From assembly GCF_000737325.1 (NCBI RefSeq), contig NZ_CP011125.1, positions 9,982,001-10,046,000 on the forward strand: DNA of 64,000 nt, written 5' to 3'. Within the stretch, counting starts at the first letter, position 1, and the number at the start of each line of letters is the position of its first letter. The notes beneath the pieces were generated by a model. The model was not told the DNA's origin and searched no databases. It saw only the letters and a list, made by a program, of their open reading frames with translations. A program made the position numbers and the translations under genes. The stretch comes from Sandaracinus amylolyticus (lineage in GTDB: Bacteria; Myxococcota_A; Polyangia; Polyangiales; Sandaracinaceae). Below, one piece after another: positions 1 through 15,363 of this stretch.

Positions 1-184
1 ACGAATCGATCGGTTCCGACGCACGCCCCACGCGAAAGTTCTCGATCTGCCTCGCGACCTGCGCGCACGGGTGGGGCGCGACGGTCGGACAGCCGTGTCA
101 TGGTTCGCGTTGGATCCGCGTACCCGGGTACGCACTCTGCGTCCCGCGCTCCGCATCCCTTGCGTAGTAGAAGCAGCGCAGTCG

Positions 185-1609
185 ATGGACCTGTTCGACC
201 ACAAGGAAGATCGCGACCGCGAGGGCGCACCGCTCTCCGATCGCATGCGGCCGCGACGTCTCACCGACATGGTCGGACAGCGACATCTCGTGGCCGAGGG
301 CTCGCTGCTCCGTCGCGCGATCCAGCAGGACCGGATCCCGTCGATGATCCTCTGGGGCCCGCCCGGCACCGGGAAGACGACGCTCGCGCGCGCGGTCGCC
401 GCGGAGACCAAGGCGGTGTTCGTCCCGTTCAGCGCGGTGATGAGCGGCGTGCCCGAGCTGCGGAAGATCCTGGCCGAGGCTGCGGAGCGGAAGCGCCTGC
501 ACGGCACGCGCACGATCCTCTTCGTCGACGAGATCCACCGCTGGAACAAGGCGCAGCAGGACGCGCTGCTGCCCCACGTCGAGCGCGGCGCGGTGGTGCT
601 GATCGGCGCGACCACCGAGAACCCGAGCTTCGCGGTGAACGCGGCGCTGCTCTCACGAGCGCGCGTGTTCCGCCTCGAGCCGCACGAGCCGAGCGATCTG
701 CGCGCGCTGCTCGAGCGCGCGATGAGCGACCGCGAGCACGGCCTCGGCAAGCTCGCGCTCACCGTGGATCCCGAGGCGCTCGGCGTGATCGCGGAGATGG
801 CGCAAGGCGACGCGCGTCGTGCGCTCGACGTGCTCGAACTCGCGGCGAACGACGCGACGGCGAGGAAGGTCGCGCTCGATCGCGAGGCGGTGGAGCAAGC
901 GCTCGCGTCGCGCACGCTGCTCTACGACAAGAGCGGCGAGGAGCACTACAACGTCGTCTCCGCGTTCATCAAGTCGATGCGTGGCAGCGATCCCGACGCC
1001 GCGATCTACTGGATGATGCGCATGCTCGAGGCCGGCGAAGATCCGCTCTTCGTGATGCGGCGCCTGGTCATCTTCGCGAGCGAGGACGTCGGCAACGCGG
1101 ACCCGAACGCGCTGCAGATCGCGGTCGCGGCGGACGCGGCGTTCCGTCGGCTCGGCATGCCCGAGGGCCTCCATCCGCTCGCGCAGTGCTGCACGTACCT
1201 CGCGAGCACCGTGAAGAGCAACGCGAGCTACGAAGCGTGGCAGCGCGCGCAGGACGCGGTGAAGCAACACGGCCCGCTCCCCGTGCCCATGAAGCTGCGC
1301 AACGCAGCGACCAAACACATGAAGGCGTGGGGATACGGCGAGGGCTACCGCTATCCGCACGCCGAGGGCGGCCACGCGCAGGGCGAGACGTACTTGCCCG
1401 ACGCGCTCGTGGGCGCGCGCTTCTACGAGCCGAAGGACATCGGCATCGAGTCGCGGATCAAACAGCGCCTCGCGAAGCTCCGCGGCGACGAGCGACCGCC
1501 CACCGAAGACCCGCCGCGCGCCGAAAACGACGCCCGCCGCACCGACCGTTCGCGCCCCGACGTCCCGCGTGAGGAAGGCCCCCGCACCGACCCCCCGGAC
1601 GAGCGCTGA
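185..1609 (+). CDS. rarA: Replication-associated recombination protein A (AAA+ ATPase)
   Basis: RarA/MgsA-family AAA+ ATPase of 474 residues, a clamp-loader-like protein that acts at stalled replication forks. Walker A GPPGTGKT is at residues 58-65, Walker B ILFVDEIH at 111-118, and the RarA-typical loop GATTENPSF at 141-149; the C-terminal oligomerisation half follows with the conserved SEDVGNADP region. The last ~40 residues are a Pro/Arg/Glu-rich tail likely to be disordered. The ATG at 185 is preferred over an upstream in-frame GTG at 71, because the 38 extra residues resemble nothing in the family. The family motif HRFNKAQQD reads HRWNKAQQD here. It is monocistronic as far as can be seen and faces the next gene convergently. 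Confidence 0.95.
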   Translation: MDLFDHKEDRDREGAPLSDRMRPRRLTDMVGQRHLVAEGSLLRRAIQQDRIPSMILWGPPGTGKTTLARAVAAETKAVFVPFSAVMSGVPELRKILAEAAERKRLHGTRTILFVDEIHRWNKAQQDALLPHVERGAVVLIGATTENPSFAVNAALLSRARVFRLEPHEPSDLRALLERAMSDREHGLGKLALTVDPEALGVIAEMAQGDARRALDVLELAANDATARKVALDREAVEQALASRTLLYDKSGEEHYNVVSAFIKSMRGSDPDAAIYWMMRMLEAGEDPLFVMRRLVIFASEDVGNADPNALQIAVAADAAFRRLGMPEGLHPLAQCCTYLASTVKSNASYEAWQRAQDAVKQHGPLPVPMKLRNAATKHMKAWGYGEGYRYPHAEGGHAQGETYLPDALVGARFYEPKDIGIESRIKQRLAKLRGDERPPTEDPPRAENDARRTDRSRPDVPREEGPRTDPPDER

Positions 1610-1643
1610 CGCCCATCCAGCACCCAGCTTCGGATCCCGATCG

Positions 1644-1855
1644 CACATCGCGCGCGCTCATCCAACCGAGCGCGCGCAGCTCGCTCGCACGTCGCGCGCT
1701 CTTCCGAATCACACGTCGCGCTCGCCCGAAAACACATCGCGCTGTTCCGCCGAATCGCACGTCGCGCGCTGTTCCGAATCACGCGTCGCGCTCTTCCGAA
1801 TCACACGTCGCGCTCTTCCGAATCAGACGTCGCGCGCTCTTCCGCCGAATCGCAC
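1644..1855. repeat. Degenerate ~22-bp tandem repeat, about 8 copies
   Basis: Imperfect tandem copies of a unit of the form CGAATCACACGTCGCG followed by CTCTTC. The best copies start at 1775, 1797 and 1819, exactly 22 bp apart; earlier copies are more diverged and some carry 2-5 bp insertions. The copies abut without spacers, so this is not CRISPR. It lies in the convergent gap after rarA (1610-2142), in which I see no credible gene: the open frames across it have ordinary, unbiased third positions, unlike real genes nearby. Confidence 0.75.
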
Positions 1856-1899
1856 CGACCGTGTCGATCGAACCGCCAGAGTGCTCGGCACCCCGCGAA

Positions 1900-1938
1900 G
1901 TGTCGGCTAGGGGCCCCCGCACAGCGGGGGACCGACAC
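1900..1938. terminator. Hairpin in convergent gap after rarA
   Basis: Arms GTGTCGG (1900-1906) and CCGACAC (1932-1938) enclose a second stem CCCCCGC (1914-1920) with GCGGGGG (1924-1930). There is no clear U-tract, so it may be a processed 3' end or an attenuating structure rather than a classical intrinsic terminator. Confidence 0.45.
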
Positions 1939-1998
1939 GATCGAGCATGCCCACCGGCCGCGCTCGTGCCCGACGACCACGCGACGGACTCTCGAGCC

Positions 1999-2035
1999 CG
2001 AAGGGGGTGGGGCGGAGGGGGCCAAGCCCCCTTCG
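1999..2035. terminator. Second hairpin in the same convergent gap
   Basis: A perfect 9-bp stem, CGAAGGGGG (1999-2007) with CCCCCTTCG (2027-2035), has an inner GGGGGCCAAGCCCCC fold. It sits between two convergent genes and could end transcription from either side. Confidence 0.45.
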
Positions 2036-2142
2036 CATGCACCGCCGTGAAGCCCGCCGCCCGCGCAGGGATCTCGAGAAGCCGTCGAACGCAAGCCGAG
2101 CAGCCCTCGCACGACACGAAAAGGCCGAGCGGCCCCGAGCAC

Positions 2143-2769
2143 CTACCAGCGGACCGATCCCTCGAGCTGCCTCGGCGTCTCTCCGAGCGAGATCTCGACG
2201 TGCGCGCCCGGGTACGAGCCGGCCTCGAGCAGCGCGACGCCGTAGCCCTCGAGGAAGCGATGCCACGCGACGCAGCGTCGCGCCTCCTCGGGCATCTCCT
2301 CGATGCGGAAGCGCGTCGCGCGCTCGCCCATCTCGACCACCACCATGCGCCCGAGATCGCGAGTCACCGCGCGCCAGACGTGCGGCGAGACGCGCAGCAG
2401 GTGACCCGGCGCGCCTCCGTAGGAGCGCATCCAGCTCCGCAGGATCGGAGAGAGCACGCCGCCGCTCATGTTGTCGAGCAGCCGCGCGCGCCCGAACGCG
2501 GCGATGCCGTCGTCCCCGTACTCCGCCGCGACCGACTCGAGGATCACGATGTGGTACGCGACGGGGCACCACGAGCCATCGAGCGCGCTGTCGATCCAGG
2601 AGCGGACCTTCGGCATGCGCGCGATCGCACGCGCGCGGACACGAGGCCACTGCCCGAGGTCGATCAGCGTACGACGGACGCCCGAGACCACCGCGGACGC
2701 GATGCGCGGCTCCTCGGCGACCGTCACCGCGACGAACGGTTGACGTGCCAGCAATGTCACTCCCCCCAT
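2143..2769 (-). CDS. Hypothetical protein, possibly myxobacterial DUF2378/TIGR02265-like
   Basis: A protein of about 208 residues with no signal peptide or membrane segment. The layout (N-terminal helical half, then a C-terminal part with a Phe-Leu-Glu-Gly-Tyr motif followed by a beta-rich end closing in Ser-Val-Arg-Trp) is reminiscent of the paralogous family TIGR02265/DUF2378 abundant in myxobacteria, but I cannot confirm membership. Start: an in-frame GTG at 2823 would add 18 codons, but these have poor third-position G/C, so the ATG at 2769 is chosen; a TTG at 2754 behind a GGGGGAG box is also possible. It converges with rarA across a 530-bp gap and runs in the same direction as the next two genes. 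Confidence 0.6.
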   Translation of the reverse strand: MGGVTLLARQPFVAVTVAEEPRIASAVVSGVRRTLIDLGQWPRVRARAIARMPKVRSWIDSALDGSWCPVAYHIVILESVAAEYGDDGIAAFGRARLLDNMSGGVLSPILRSWMRSYGGAPGHLLRVSPHVWRAVTRDLGRMVVVEMGERATRFRIEEMPEEARRCVAWHRFLEGYGVALLEAGSYPGAHVEISLGETPRQLEGSVRW

Positions 2770-2854
2770 CGCGATTCTAACAGCCTGTCCAGCGTTCGCT
2801 CGACCCCTGATACGAATCGTCACGCGCGAGCGTCCCCCACTCGCGCGCGATGCG

Positions 2855-3382
2855 TCAGCCCTTGCTCTGCAGGTACTTCGTCAGCGCGTCGCTCACGCTG
2901 GTCAGGTTCGCGGTGATCTGCTTCACGAGGAAGCTCTCGACCGTCTTGCCGATCGAGCCCGCGAGGAACGACGGAACGCCCTTCACCTTCTTCACGTCGA
3001 TGGAGATGTCACCGACGATCTCGAGCCGCGTGCGATCCGCGCCGAGCTCGATGAACGTGTTCTTGCCGCTGCACGTGACGGCCTCGGTGAAGACACTCGT
3101 GCGGATGTTCCACTCGCACGTCCACGCGCTCTGATCCCACTTCGCGAAGTCGTCCCACGAGAGGCTCTCGCCGCCGATCACCTTCACGATCGGCGCGGGG
3201 ATGTCGCCGCCGCCGTGCCACACGTTGTGCAGCGTCGCGATCGCGCCTTCGTCCGTGCGCGACTTCACCTCGATCGCGCGCACGTTCGGCAGGTACGCCG
3301 TGAAGTCCGGGAGCTCGTCTCGATAGGCGCGGAACACACGCTCGCGCGAGAAGGGCAGGACGCTGTCGGCTTCGATCCTCAC
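2855..3382 (-). CDS. DUF2505 family protein (START/SRPBCC-like fold)
   Basis: A 175-residue soluble protein of the DUF2505 type, a START-like lipid- or ligand-binding fold of unknown substrate. Family hallmarks seen are the N-terminal helix with Phe-Ser-Arg-Glu-Arg-Val-Phe, the alternating beta region, and the C-terminal helix running from Ser-Ile-Gly-Lys-Thr-Val-Glu through to a Lys-Gln-Ile segment and the final helix. Start chosen: a GTG at 3382 sits 4-5 nt after GGAGG; a second GTG two codons upstream (3388) is possible. It lies between two unrelated genes on the same strand, with gaps of 85 and 46 bp, so they may be co-transcribed. Confidence 0.75.
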   Translation of the reverse strand: MRIEADSVLPFSRERVFRAYRDELPDFTAYLPNVRAIEVKSRTDEGAIATLHNVWHGGGDIPAPIVKVIGGESLSWDDFAKWDQSAWTCEWNIRTSVFTEAVTCSGKNTFIELGADRTRLEIVGDISIDVKKVKGVPSFLAGSIGKTVESFLVKQITANLTSVSDALTKYLQSKG

Positions 3383-3428
3383 CGCCACCTCCGCCGTCGT
3401 CGTGGTCGACGAGGCGGCGAGATGTAGC

Positions 3429-3836
3429 TCACGCGGATGCTTCGCGCAGCGTTCGCCGGTGACGGATCGCGTGCTGCAACAGATCGGAGAGCGCGGTGCG
3501 GATCTCGCTCGCGTCGAGGGACTCCGTCGGCAGCTCGACGGTGAGGACGACGTCGCCGTCCTCGTCGTACGCGAACTTCGTCTGGTACATGTCGCGGTTC
3601 ATCCGCAGCAGCCATCGCGACAGCTCGAACGAGTTGTCGCCGCGCGTGCGGAGGAACGGCACGACGGACGCGATGAGCCAGTTCTGATCGAGCCGCACGA
3701 ACACGACGAGCTCGCCCTCGCTGGTGTCGTGCACGCAGCGGAAGGTGCGATCGTCGTGGCGCGCCGCGCTCCAACCGAGCTCGTCGAGCTGCAGGGCTAG
3801 CGCACGCGGCTCGGTCAGCCTATGGATCTGCCTCAT
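3429..3836 (-). CDS. Small YbjN/secretion-chaperone-like protein
   Basis: A 135-residue protein with the alpha-beta-beta-beta-alpha arrangement of YbjN-type and type III secretion chaperone-like proteins: an N-terminal helix, a strand pair around Arg-Thr-Phe-Arg-Cys-Val-His, a conserved Leu-Leu-Arg-Met-Asn-Arg-Asp helix in the middle, and a final amphipathic helix ending Leu-Leu-Gln-His-Ala-Ile-Arg-His. No catalytic residues can be recognised. ATG at 3836 is chosen; an in-frame GTG at 3896 would add 20 Pro/Arg-rich residues without ribosome-binding sequence. Confidence 0.6.
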   Translation of the reverse strand: MRQIHRLTEPRALALQLDELGWSAARHDDRTFRCVHDTSEGELVVFVRLDQNWLIASVVPFLRTRGDNSFELSRWLLRMNRDMYQTKFAYDEDGDVVLTVELPTESLDASEIRTALSDLLQHAIRHRRTLREASA

Positions 3837-3936
3837 CGCTCCGATCAACCCGCGCGCGCTCGGGGGTGTCAAGCCGCGCCGCTCTTGATGGAGCACGTCC
3901 CGCGCTCACGCACGGGAAGAGCAACAGGAGGCGAGC

Positions 3937-4164
3937 GTGGGCGCGACACGACGAGTGAAGGGCACGATCCGCAAGCTGGGCATCGAGGGCGGAGTCTGGG
4001 CGCTCGTGACCGACGAGGGCGACACGATCGAGCTGATCGAGGCGCCCGCCGAGCTGTGCCAGAACGGCCGTCGCGCCGAGGTCGAGCTCGAGCGCGAGGG
4101 CGCCGACGTGACGATCGGCATGACCGGCGCAGCGGGCCGGGTGCGCTCGCACAAGATGCTCTGA
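3937..4164 (+). CDS. Small OB-fold-like hypothetical protein
   Basis: A 75-residue cytoplasmic protein with a GTG start behind a strong AGGAGG six nucleotides upstream. Alternating short strands and glycines (Val-Lys-Gly-Thr-Ile-Arg, Gly-Val-Trp-Ala-Leu-Val, Asp-Thr-Ile-Glu-Leu-Ile, Ala-Glu-Val-Glu-Leu-Glu) suggest a five-stranded barrel of the OB or DUF5818 type. The specific role is unknown. It is divergent from the preceding gene with about 100 bp between the starts. Confidence 0.65.
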   Translation: MGATRRVKGTIRKLGIEGGVWALVTDEGDTIELIEAPAELCQNGRRAEVELEREGADVTIGMTGAAGRVRSHKML

Positions 4165-4204
4165 GGAGCGCGGACTCTCCGCTCTCCGAGGAAGCGGGAC
4201 GTCA

Positions 4205-4404
4205 GGAAGACCACGTCGAAGGTCTTCGGTGAGCCCGTCGTGCTCGCCGCGCGTCCTCTTTCGAGCAGTTTTCGAGGAAAGCAGGAGGGTTGGGAAGACC
4301 ACGTCGAAGGGTCCTGCCGTGAGCCCTCCATGCTCGGAGCGCGTCCTCTTCGAGCAGTTTTGAGGAACGCAGGAGGGTTGGGAAGACCACGTCGAAGGTC
4401 TCCT
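4205..4404. repeat. Two-plus tandem ~88-bp direct repeats
   Basis: The segment GGAAGACCACGTCGAAGG recurs at 4205, 4293 and 4381, giving a period of 88 bp. Between copies the sequence is also shared, including GCGCGTCCTCTT-CGAGCAGTTTT-GAGGAA and GCAGGAGGGTTGGGAAGACC. It is part of the 4165-4795 gap, which holds no convincing gene; the last ~100 bp form the upstream region of the giant secreted protein. Confidence 0.8.
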
Positions 4405-4470
4405 CGTCGACCTCGAAGCGCTCGGAATCCTCAAATCGGCAGGCTCGTGAAGACGCGGCGAGGAGCGACT

Positions 4471-4620
4471 GGCGCAGCGCCGTGGTCTTCCTTCCCCCCT
4501 GCCTTCCTCAAAAAAATCCGGAAGGCCCCATCGGGCGCTCCGAGGATCGACCTGGCGCAGCGCCGTGGTCTTCCTTCTCCTCCTGCCTTCCTCAAAAAAT
4601 CCGAAGGGCCCGTTCGATCG
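4471..4620. repeat. Two ~83-bp direct repeats carrying the same core inverted
   Basis: GGCGCAGCGCCGTGGTCTTCC occurs at 4471 and 4554 (83 bp apart), each followed by a CCTGCCTTCCTCAAAAAA-ATCCG segment. The part from GTGGTCTTCC to CCTCAAAA is the reverse complement of the TTTTGAGG-to-GGAAGACCAC core of the upstream 88-bp units (4269-4302 and 4358-4390). The array could therefore form long intra-strand stems. Confidence 0.75.
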
Positions 4621-4795
4621 CGCTCCGAGCAGCCTCCTGCTCTCCTCGCCAATTCCTGATTTCCTGGGGCGAAACGCGGACTTCGCGAGTCGGGGATGAT
4701 CCCTATTTACTTCGCGCGCCGATCACAGCGATTCTGGACGAGTCCGCTGCGGCCGTCCGTCCCCCGGCCGCGGCGATGACGCTCGCCGGAGGCTT

Positions 4796-11842
<7,047 letters not shown>

Positions 11843-11895
11843 GCGGGTAGGGCGCTCGCGCGCGAGGCTCGGGCGCCCGTGCCTACGTCGTCGAG

Positions 11896-12807
11896 ATGGA
11901 CTCGTGCGACGTGCAGGGCTTCCGGGCGGTGCGCATCCAGCGCGGCTCGACGACGCTGGTCGTCGTTCCGGCGCTCGGCGCGAAGATCGCGTCGATCCAC
12001 GCGGCCGGCCGCGAGTGGTTGTGGACCAGCGCCACGATCCCGTATCGCGCTCCGATCGACGGCGCTTCGTACGTGGAGACCGCCGACAGCGGCGGCTTCG
12101 ACGAGTGCTTTCCGACGGTCTCGCCCTGCACGCTGCCGGGCGGCGTGACGCTGCCGGATCACGGCGAGCTGTGGGCGGTGGAGCCCGAGATCGACGCGCG
12201 AGACAGCACGCTGTCTGCACGCTGGACGGGCCGGCGCGCGAAGTACGTGTTCGAGCGCCGCATCGACGTCGACCCGAGCGGCGCTGTCACGATGCGCTAC
12301 GCCGCGACGAACTCCGGCAACGTGCGCATGCCGTTCTCGTGGTCGTCGCATCCGCTGATGCCGCTGACGAACGACGTGACGCTCGTGTTGCCGAAGGACG
12401 CGATCACGAGAGTCGACGCGCAGCACGACATCGACCTCGGCGGCCACGGCGCGGAGCACCGATGGCCGGTGATCGCGGGTCACGACATGACTAGGCCCGC
12501 GGCATTGGGGCGTCACTACGCGACCAAGCTGTTCGTCGCGCTCGGAGACGTGAAGACCGTGGGGCTCGCAGTGGAAGGCGCGCGATTGACCGCCGAGCTC
12601 GAAGGCATCCCGGACTTCGGGCTGTGGATCAACCACCGCGGCTGGACGCCGTTCGAAGGCGGCACTCCGTACCTCAACTTCGGCTTCGAGCCGTGCATCG
12701 GCGCGCCCGACTCGCTGGCGCGCGCGCTCGAGCCCGGCTGGGAGAACGCGCACTGGCTCGCAGCAGGCGAGACGAGGCGCTGGGCGATGCGCTGGACGTT
12801 CGCGTGA
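11896..12807 (+). CDS. Aldose 1-epimerase (galactose mutarotase-like) family protein
   Basis: A 303-residue cytoplasmic protein of the galactose-mutarotase-like beta-sandwich family. Seen are an N-terminal beta region (Leu-Val-Val-Val-Pro-Ala-Leu-Gly-Ala-Lys-Ile), the Gly-Gly-Phe-Asp-Glu-Cys-Phe-Pro segment, Asp-His-Gly-Glu-Leu-Trp (the part that carries an active-site His in the family), the Trp-Ser-Ser-His-Pro-Leu motif, and a late Asn-Phe-Gly-Phe-Glu-Pro (the Glu aligns with the catalytic base). Aldose epimerases interconvert anomers of free or phosphorylated sugars, but the natural substrate cannot be read here. It starts 54 bp after the giant protein. A downstream sugar operon is not visible, so it may be a stand-alone housekeeping or salvage enzyme. 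Confidence 0.85.
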   Translation: MDSCDVQGFRAVRIQRGSTTLVVVPALGAKIASIHAAGREWLWTSATIPYRAPIDGASYVETADSGGFDECFPTVSPCTLPGGVTLPDHGELWAVEPEIDARDSTLSARWTGRRAKYVFERRIDVDPSGAVTMRYAATNSGNVRMPFSWSSHPLMPLTNDVTLVLPKDAITRVDAQHDIDLGGHGAEHRWPVIAGHDMTRPAALGRHYATKLFVALGDVKTVGLAVEGARLTAELEGIPDFGLWINHRGWTPFEGGTPYLNFGFEPCIGAPDSLARALEPGWENAHWLAAGETRRWAMRWTFA

Positions 12808-12877
12808 TCGACGGCGCGCCGGTCGCGTGACCCACGGTCCCGACCAGCCGGGGCGCGATCGTGGCAGCATCGCGCGC

Positions 12878-14557
12878 ATGGACACGACGGACGTGCTCGT
12901 CGTCGGCGCGGGGCCGACCGGGCTCACGATGGCGTGCGAGCTCGCGCGGCGCGGGCTCGCGGTGCGGGTGATCGATCGCGCCGCGGCGCCGAGCACGCGC
13001 TCGAAGGCGATCGTCGTGCACGCGCGCACGCTCGAGATCTTCGAGGACGTCGGGATCGCCGAGGACCTGATCGCGCGCGGGCTGGTGCTCCGTGGCATCA
13101 CGATGTGGGCGGGCGGCGAGGTGATCGTGAGCGCGGGGTTCGAGGAGCTCGACACGCGCTTCTCGTACTTGCTCTCGGTGTCGCAAGCGGAGACCGAAGC
13201 GGTGCTCGCCGCGAAGCTCGAGTCGCTCGGCGTGGAGGTCGAGCGCGGGACGACGCTCGGCTCGTTCCGCCAGGACGGGACCGGCGTCACCGCGACGCTG
13301 CGCACGAACGACGGGGAGACGACGGTGCGCGCGGCGTGGCTCGTCGGATGCGACGGCGCGCACAGCACGGTCCGCGAGACGCTCGAGCTGCCCTTCGAGG
13401 GCACGACGTACGACGAGCGCTTCCTGCTCGCCGACGTGACGATCGGCTGGGACACCCGCGACGATCGCATCTCGACGTGGTTCGCCGAGGACGGCGTGAT
13501 CGCGTGCTTCCCGATGCCGGGCGGGCGATGGCGCGTCATCGCGAGCGCGCCCGCGGGCGACGAGACCGAGGCCGCGCCGACGCTCGACGAGGTGCAGGCG
13601 ATCTTCGATCGACGCACCGCGACCGGCGGCGTGCTCGGCGACGCGACGTGGCTCGCGCGCTTCCGCATCCACTGCCGTCAGGTCGCGCGTTATCGCGACG
13701 ATCGCGTCTTCCTCGCAGGCGACGCCGCGCACGTGCACAGCCCCGTCGGCGGTCAGGGCATGAACACCGGCATCCAGGACGCGCACAACCTCGCGTGGAA
13801 GCTCGCGATGGTGCACCGCGGCGAGGCGCGCGCGCTCTTGCTCGACAGCTACGAGCAGGAGCGCCACGCGATCGCGCGCAGCGTGCTCAAGAGCACCGAC
13901 CTCGCGACCAAGGTGGGCACGCTCAAGAGCAGCGTCGCGCGCGCGCTGCGCAACGAGGTCGCGCGACACCTCGCGGGGCTCGAGGTCGTGCAGCAGCGCA
14001 TCGCGCGCGAGGTCTCGGAGCTCGCGGTCGGCTACCAGTCGAGCCCGATCGTGCGCGAGGACAAGATCTCCATGCTCCAGGCACGCATCGGCAGCGCGGC
14101 GGGCGGCGAGACGCCGACGCTCGCGACGATGCGCGAGTTCGAGCACGGACCGCGCGCGGGATCCCGCGCGCCCGACGGGCGGGTCACCGTCGCGGGCAGC
14201 AGCGGGACCAAGCGGCTCGCGGAGATCCTCGACGGGCGCGCGTGGACGCTGCTGCTCTTCGACGGTCGTCACGAGAGCGACGCGGGCTACGAGCGCTACG
14301 CGAAGCTGTGCGAGCGCATCGCGTCGCGGTGGGGCGCGTCCGTGCGCGCATTCGTCGTCACGCCGCGCGCATCGCGCCCCGCGAAGCTCCCGGAGAGCGT
14401 GCCGGTGCTCCTCGATCCCGACGGCGACCTCGAGAAGCGCTACGGCGCGACGAGCGAGTGCGCGTACCTGATCCGCCCCGATCTCTACGTCGGCTATCGC
14501 GGCCAGCCGATCGACGAGACGAAGCTCGACGCCTACCTCCGATCGATCCTGCGCTGA
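12878..14557 (+). CDS. FAD-dependent aromatic monooxygenase (PheA/TfdB type)
   Basis: A 559-residue flavoprotein hydroxylase. Residues 5-15 hold the dinucleotide-binding GAGPTG, 158-163 the Cys-Asp-Gly-Ala-His-Ser (DG) motif, and 277-300 the FAD ribityl motif Leu-Ala-Gly-Asp-Ala-Ala-His and Gly-Gly-Gln-Gly-Met-Asn. The C-terminal ~170 residues form a thioredoxin-like domain as in phenol 2-monooxygenase, without a redox CxxC. Members use NAD(P)H and O2 to hydroxylate phenols or polyketide rings; the substrate is unknown. ATG 12878 is chosen over a GTG at 12827 because the Rossmann motif then starts at the usual distance. The stop overlaps the ATG of the next gene by one base (TGATG), so the two are translationally coupled. 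Confidence 0.9.
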   Translation: MDTTDVLVVGAGPTGLTMACELARRGLAVRVIDRAAAPSTRSKAIVVHARTLEIFEDVGIAEDLIARGLVLRGITMWAGGEVIVSAGFEELDTRFSYLLSVSQAETEAVLAAKLESLGVEVERGTTLGSFRQDGTGVTATLRTNDGETTVRAAWLVGCDGAHSTVRETLELPFEGTTYDERFLLADVTIGWDTRDDRISTWFAEDGVIACFPMPGGRWRVIASAPAGDETEAAPTLDEVQAIFDRRTATGGVLGDATWLARFRIHCRQVARYRDDRVFLAGDAAHVHSPVGGQGMNTGIQDAHNLAWKLAMVHRGEARALLLDSYEQERHAIARSVLKSTDLATKVGTLKSSVARALRNEVARHLAGLEVVQQRIAREVSELAVGYQSSPIVREDKISMLQARIGSAAGGETPTLATMREFEHGPRAGSRAPDGRVTVAGSSGTKRLAEILDGRAWTLLLFDGRHESDAGYERYAKLCERIASRWGASVRAFVVTPRASRPAKLPESVPVLLDPDGDLEKRYGATSECAYLIRPDLYVGYRGQPIDETKLDAYLRSILR

Positions 14558-15363
14558 TGACACGCAAGACTCTGCGCACGACGGCCGAGCTGATCGCCTG
14601 GATGGAGGGCGAGTACCTCTCCGAGGCCCTGCTTCGTCGCGCGACGCCGAAGCCGACCGCGAAACGCGCGCCGAGGTCGGTGCGGCTCGTGCTCGGGCTC
14701 GTCGTGCCCGAAGACCCGCCGCAGCTCCAGCAGTACACGCTCGAGGCGCACGGCGTGACGCGCTGGACGCTCGATGGCGAGTGGGACGTCGACACGCCCC
14801 TCTCGTTCCCCGACGTCGAGCTGCCCGACGCGCCGGTCGCGATCGTGATCGACGCGCCAGGTCGCATCGTGCTCACCGCGAGCCACGTCGAGGTCGAGCG
14901 CGGCGCGACCACCAAGTATCGCCCGCCGCCGCGTCCGCGCTCGGACGAGCTCCTCGTGTGGGGCCCGCGCGAGATCTCGTGGCGCGACGTGCTCGCGGCG
15001 GTCGGCGCGCCCGCATCGACGCGCATCGTGTGCGTGCGGCACCGCGGCGGCGTGCTCCACGAGCAGGAGGTCGAAGGCGACGCGCTCGATGCGCGGTTCG
15101 TCGCGCCGCTCTTCGATCGGTTCGAGCTACGCACCGCGAGCGGCGAGCCCTGGGCCTCGATCCACCACATGCTCGCGATCGGCCGGACCGGGTTCTACTT
15201 GTCGATCACGCGCGCCCCGGGCGCCGACGACGATCGATGGGCGCGCGCGCGGCGCGCCCCGATCGAGCTCGGCGAGTGCGAGGTGATGAGCGGCTCGGTG
15301 CGCACCACGTCGAGCGAGTGGGCGCGCTGGCTTCAGAGATCCGCGGGGTCGAGCCCGACGTAG
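14557..15363 (+). CDS. Hypothetical protein coupled to the aromatic monooxygenase
   Basis: A 268-residue soluble protein, unrecognised. It begins on the ATG that overlaps the monooxygenase stop codon. The N-terminal ~35 residues are helical and basic, followed by a beta-rich body ([11 protein letters not shown]; [10 protein letters not shown]) and two Trp-rich turns. No cysteine cluster, catalytic motif or membrane segment is visible. The strict coupling suggests a partner or scaffold for the hydroxylase. Its last 31 bases overlap the end of the convergent acyl-CoA dehydrogenase gene. Confidence 0.75.
   Translation: MTRKTLRTTAELIAWMEGEYLSEALLRRATPKPTAKRAPRSVRLVLGLVVPEDPPQLQQYTLEAHGVTRWTLDGEWDVDTPLSFPDVELPDAPVAIVIDAPGRIVLTASHVEVERGATTKYRPPPRPRSDELLVWGPREISWRDVLAAVGAPASTRIVCVRHRGGVLHEQEVEGDALDARFVAPLFDRFELRTASGEPWASIHHMLAIGRTGFYLSITRAPGADDDRWARARRAPIELGECEVMSGSVRTTSSEWARWLQRSAGSSPT

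Noticed and set aside
1644-1855. Possible CRISPR array
   Set aside because: Repeats abut without spacers and no cas genes are present.
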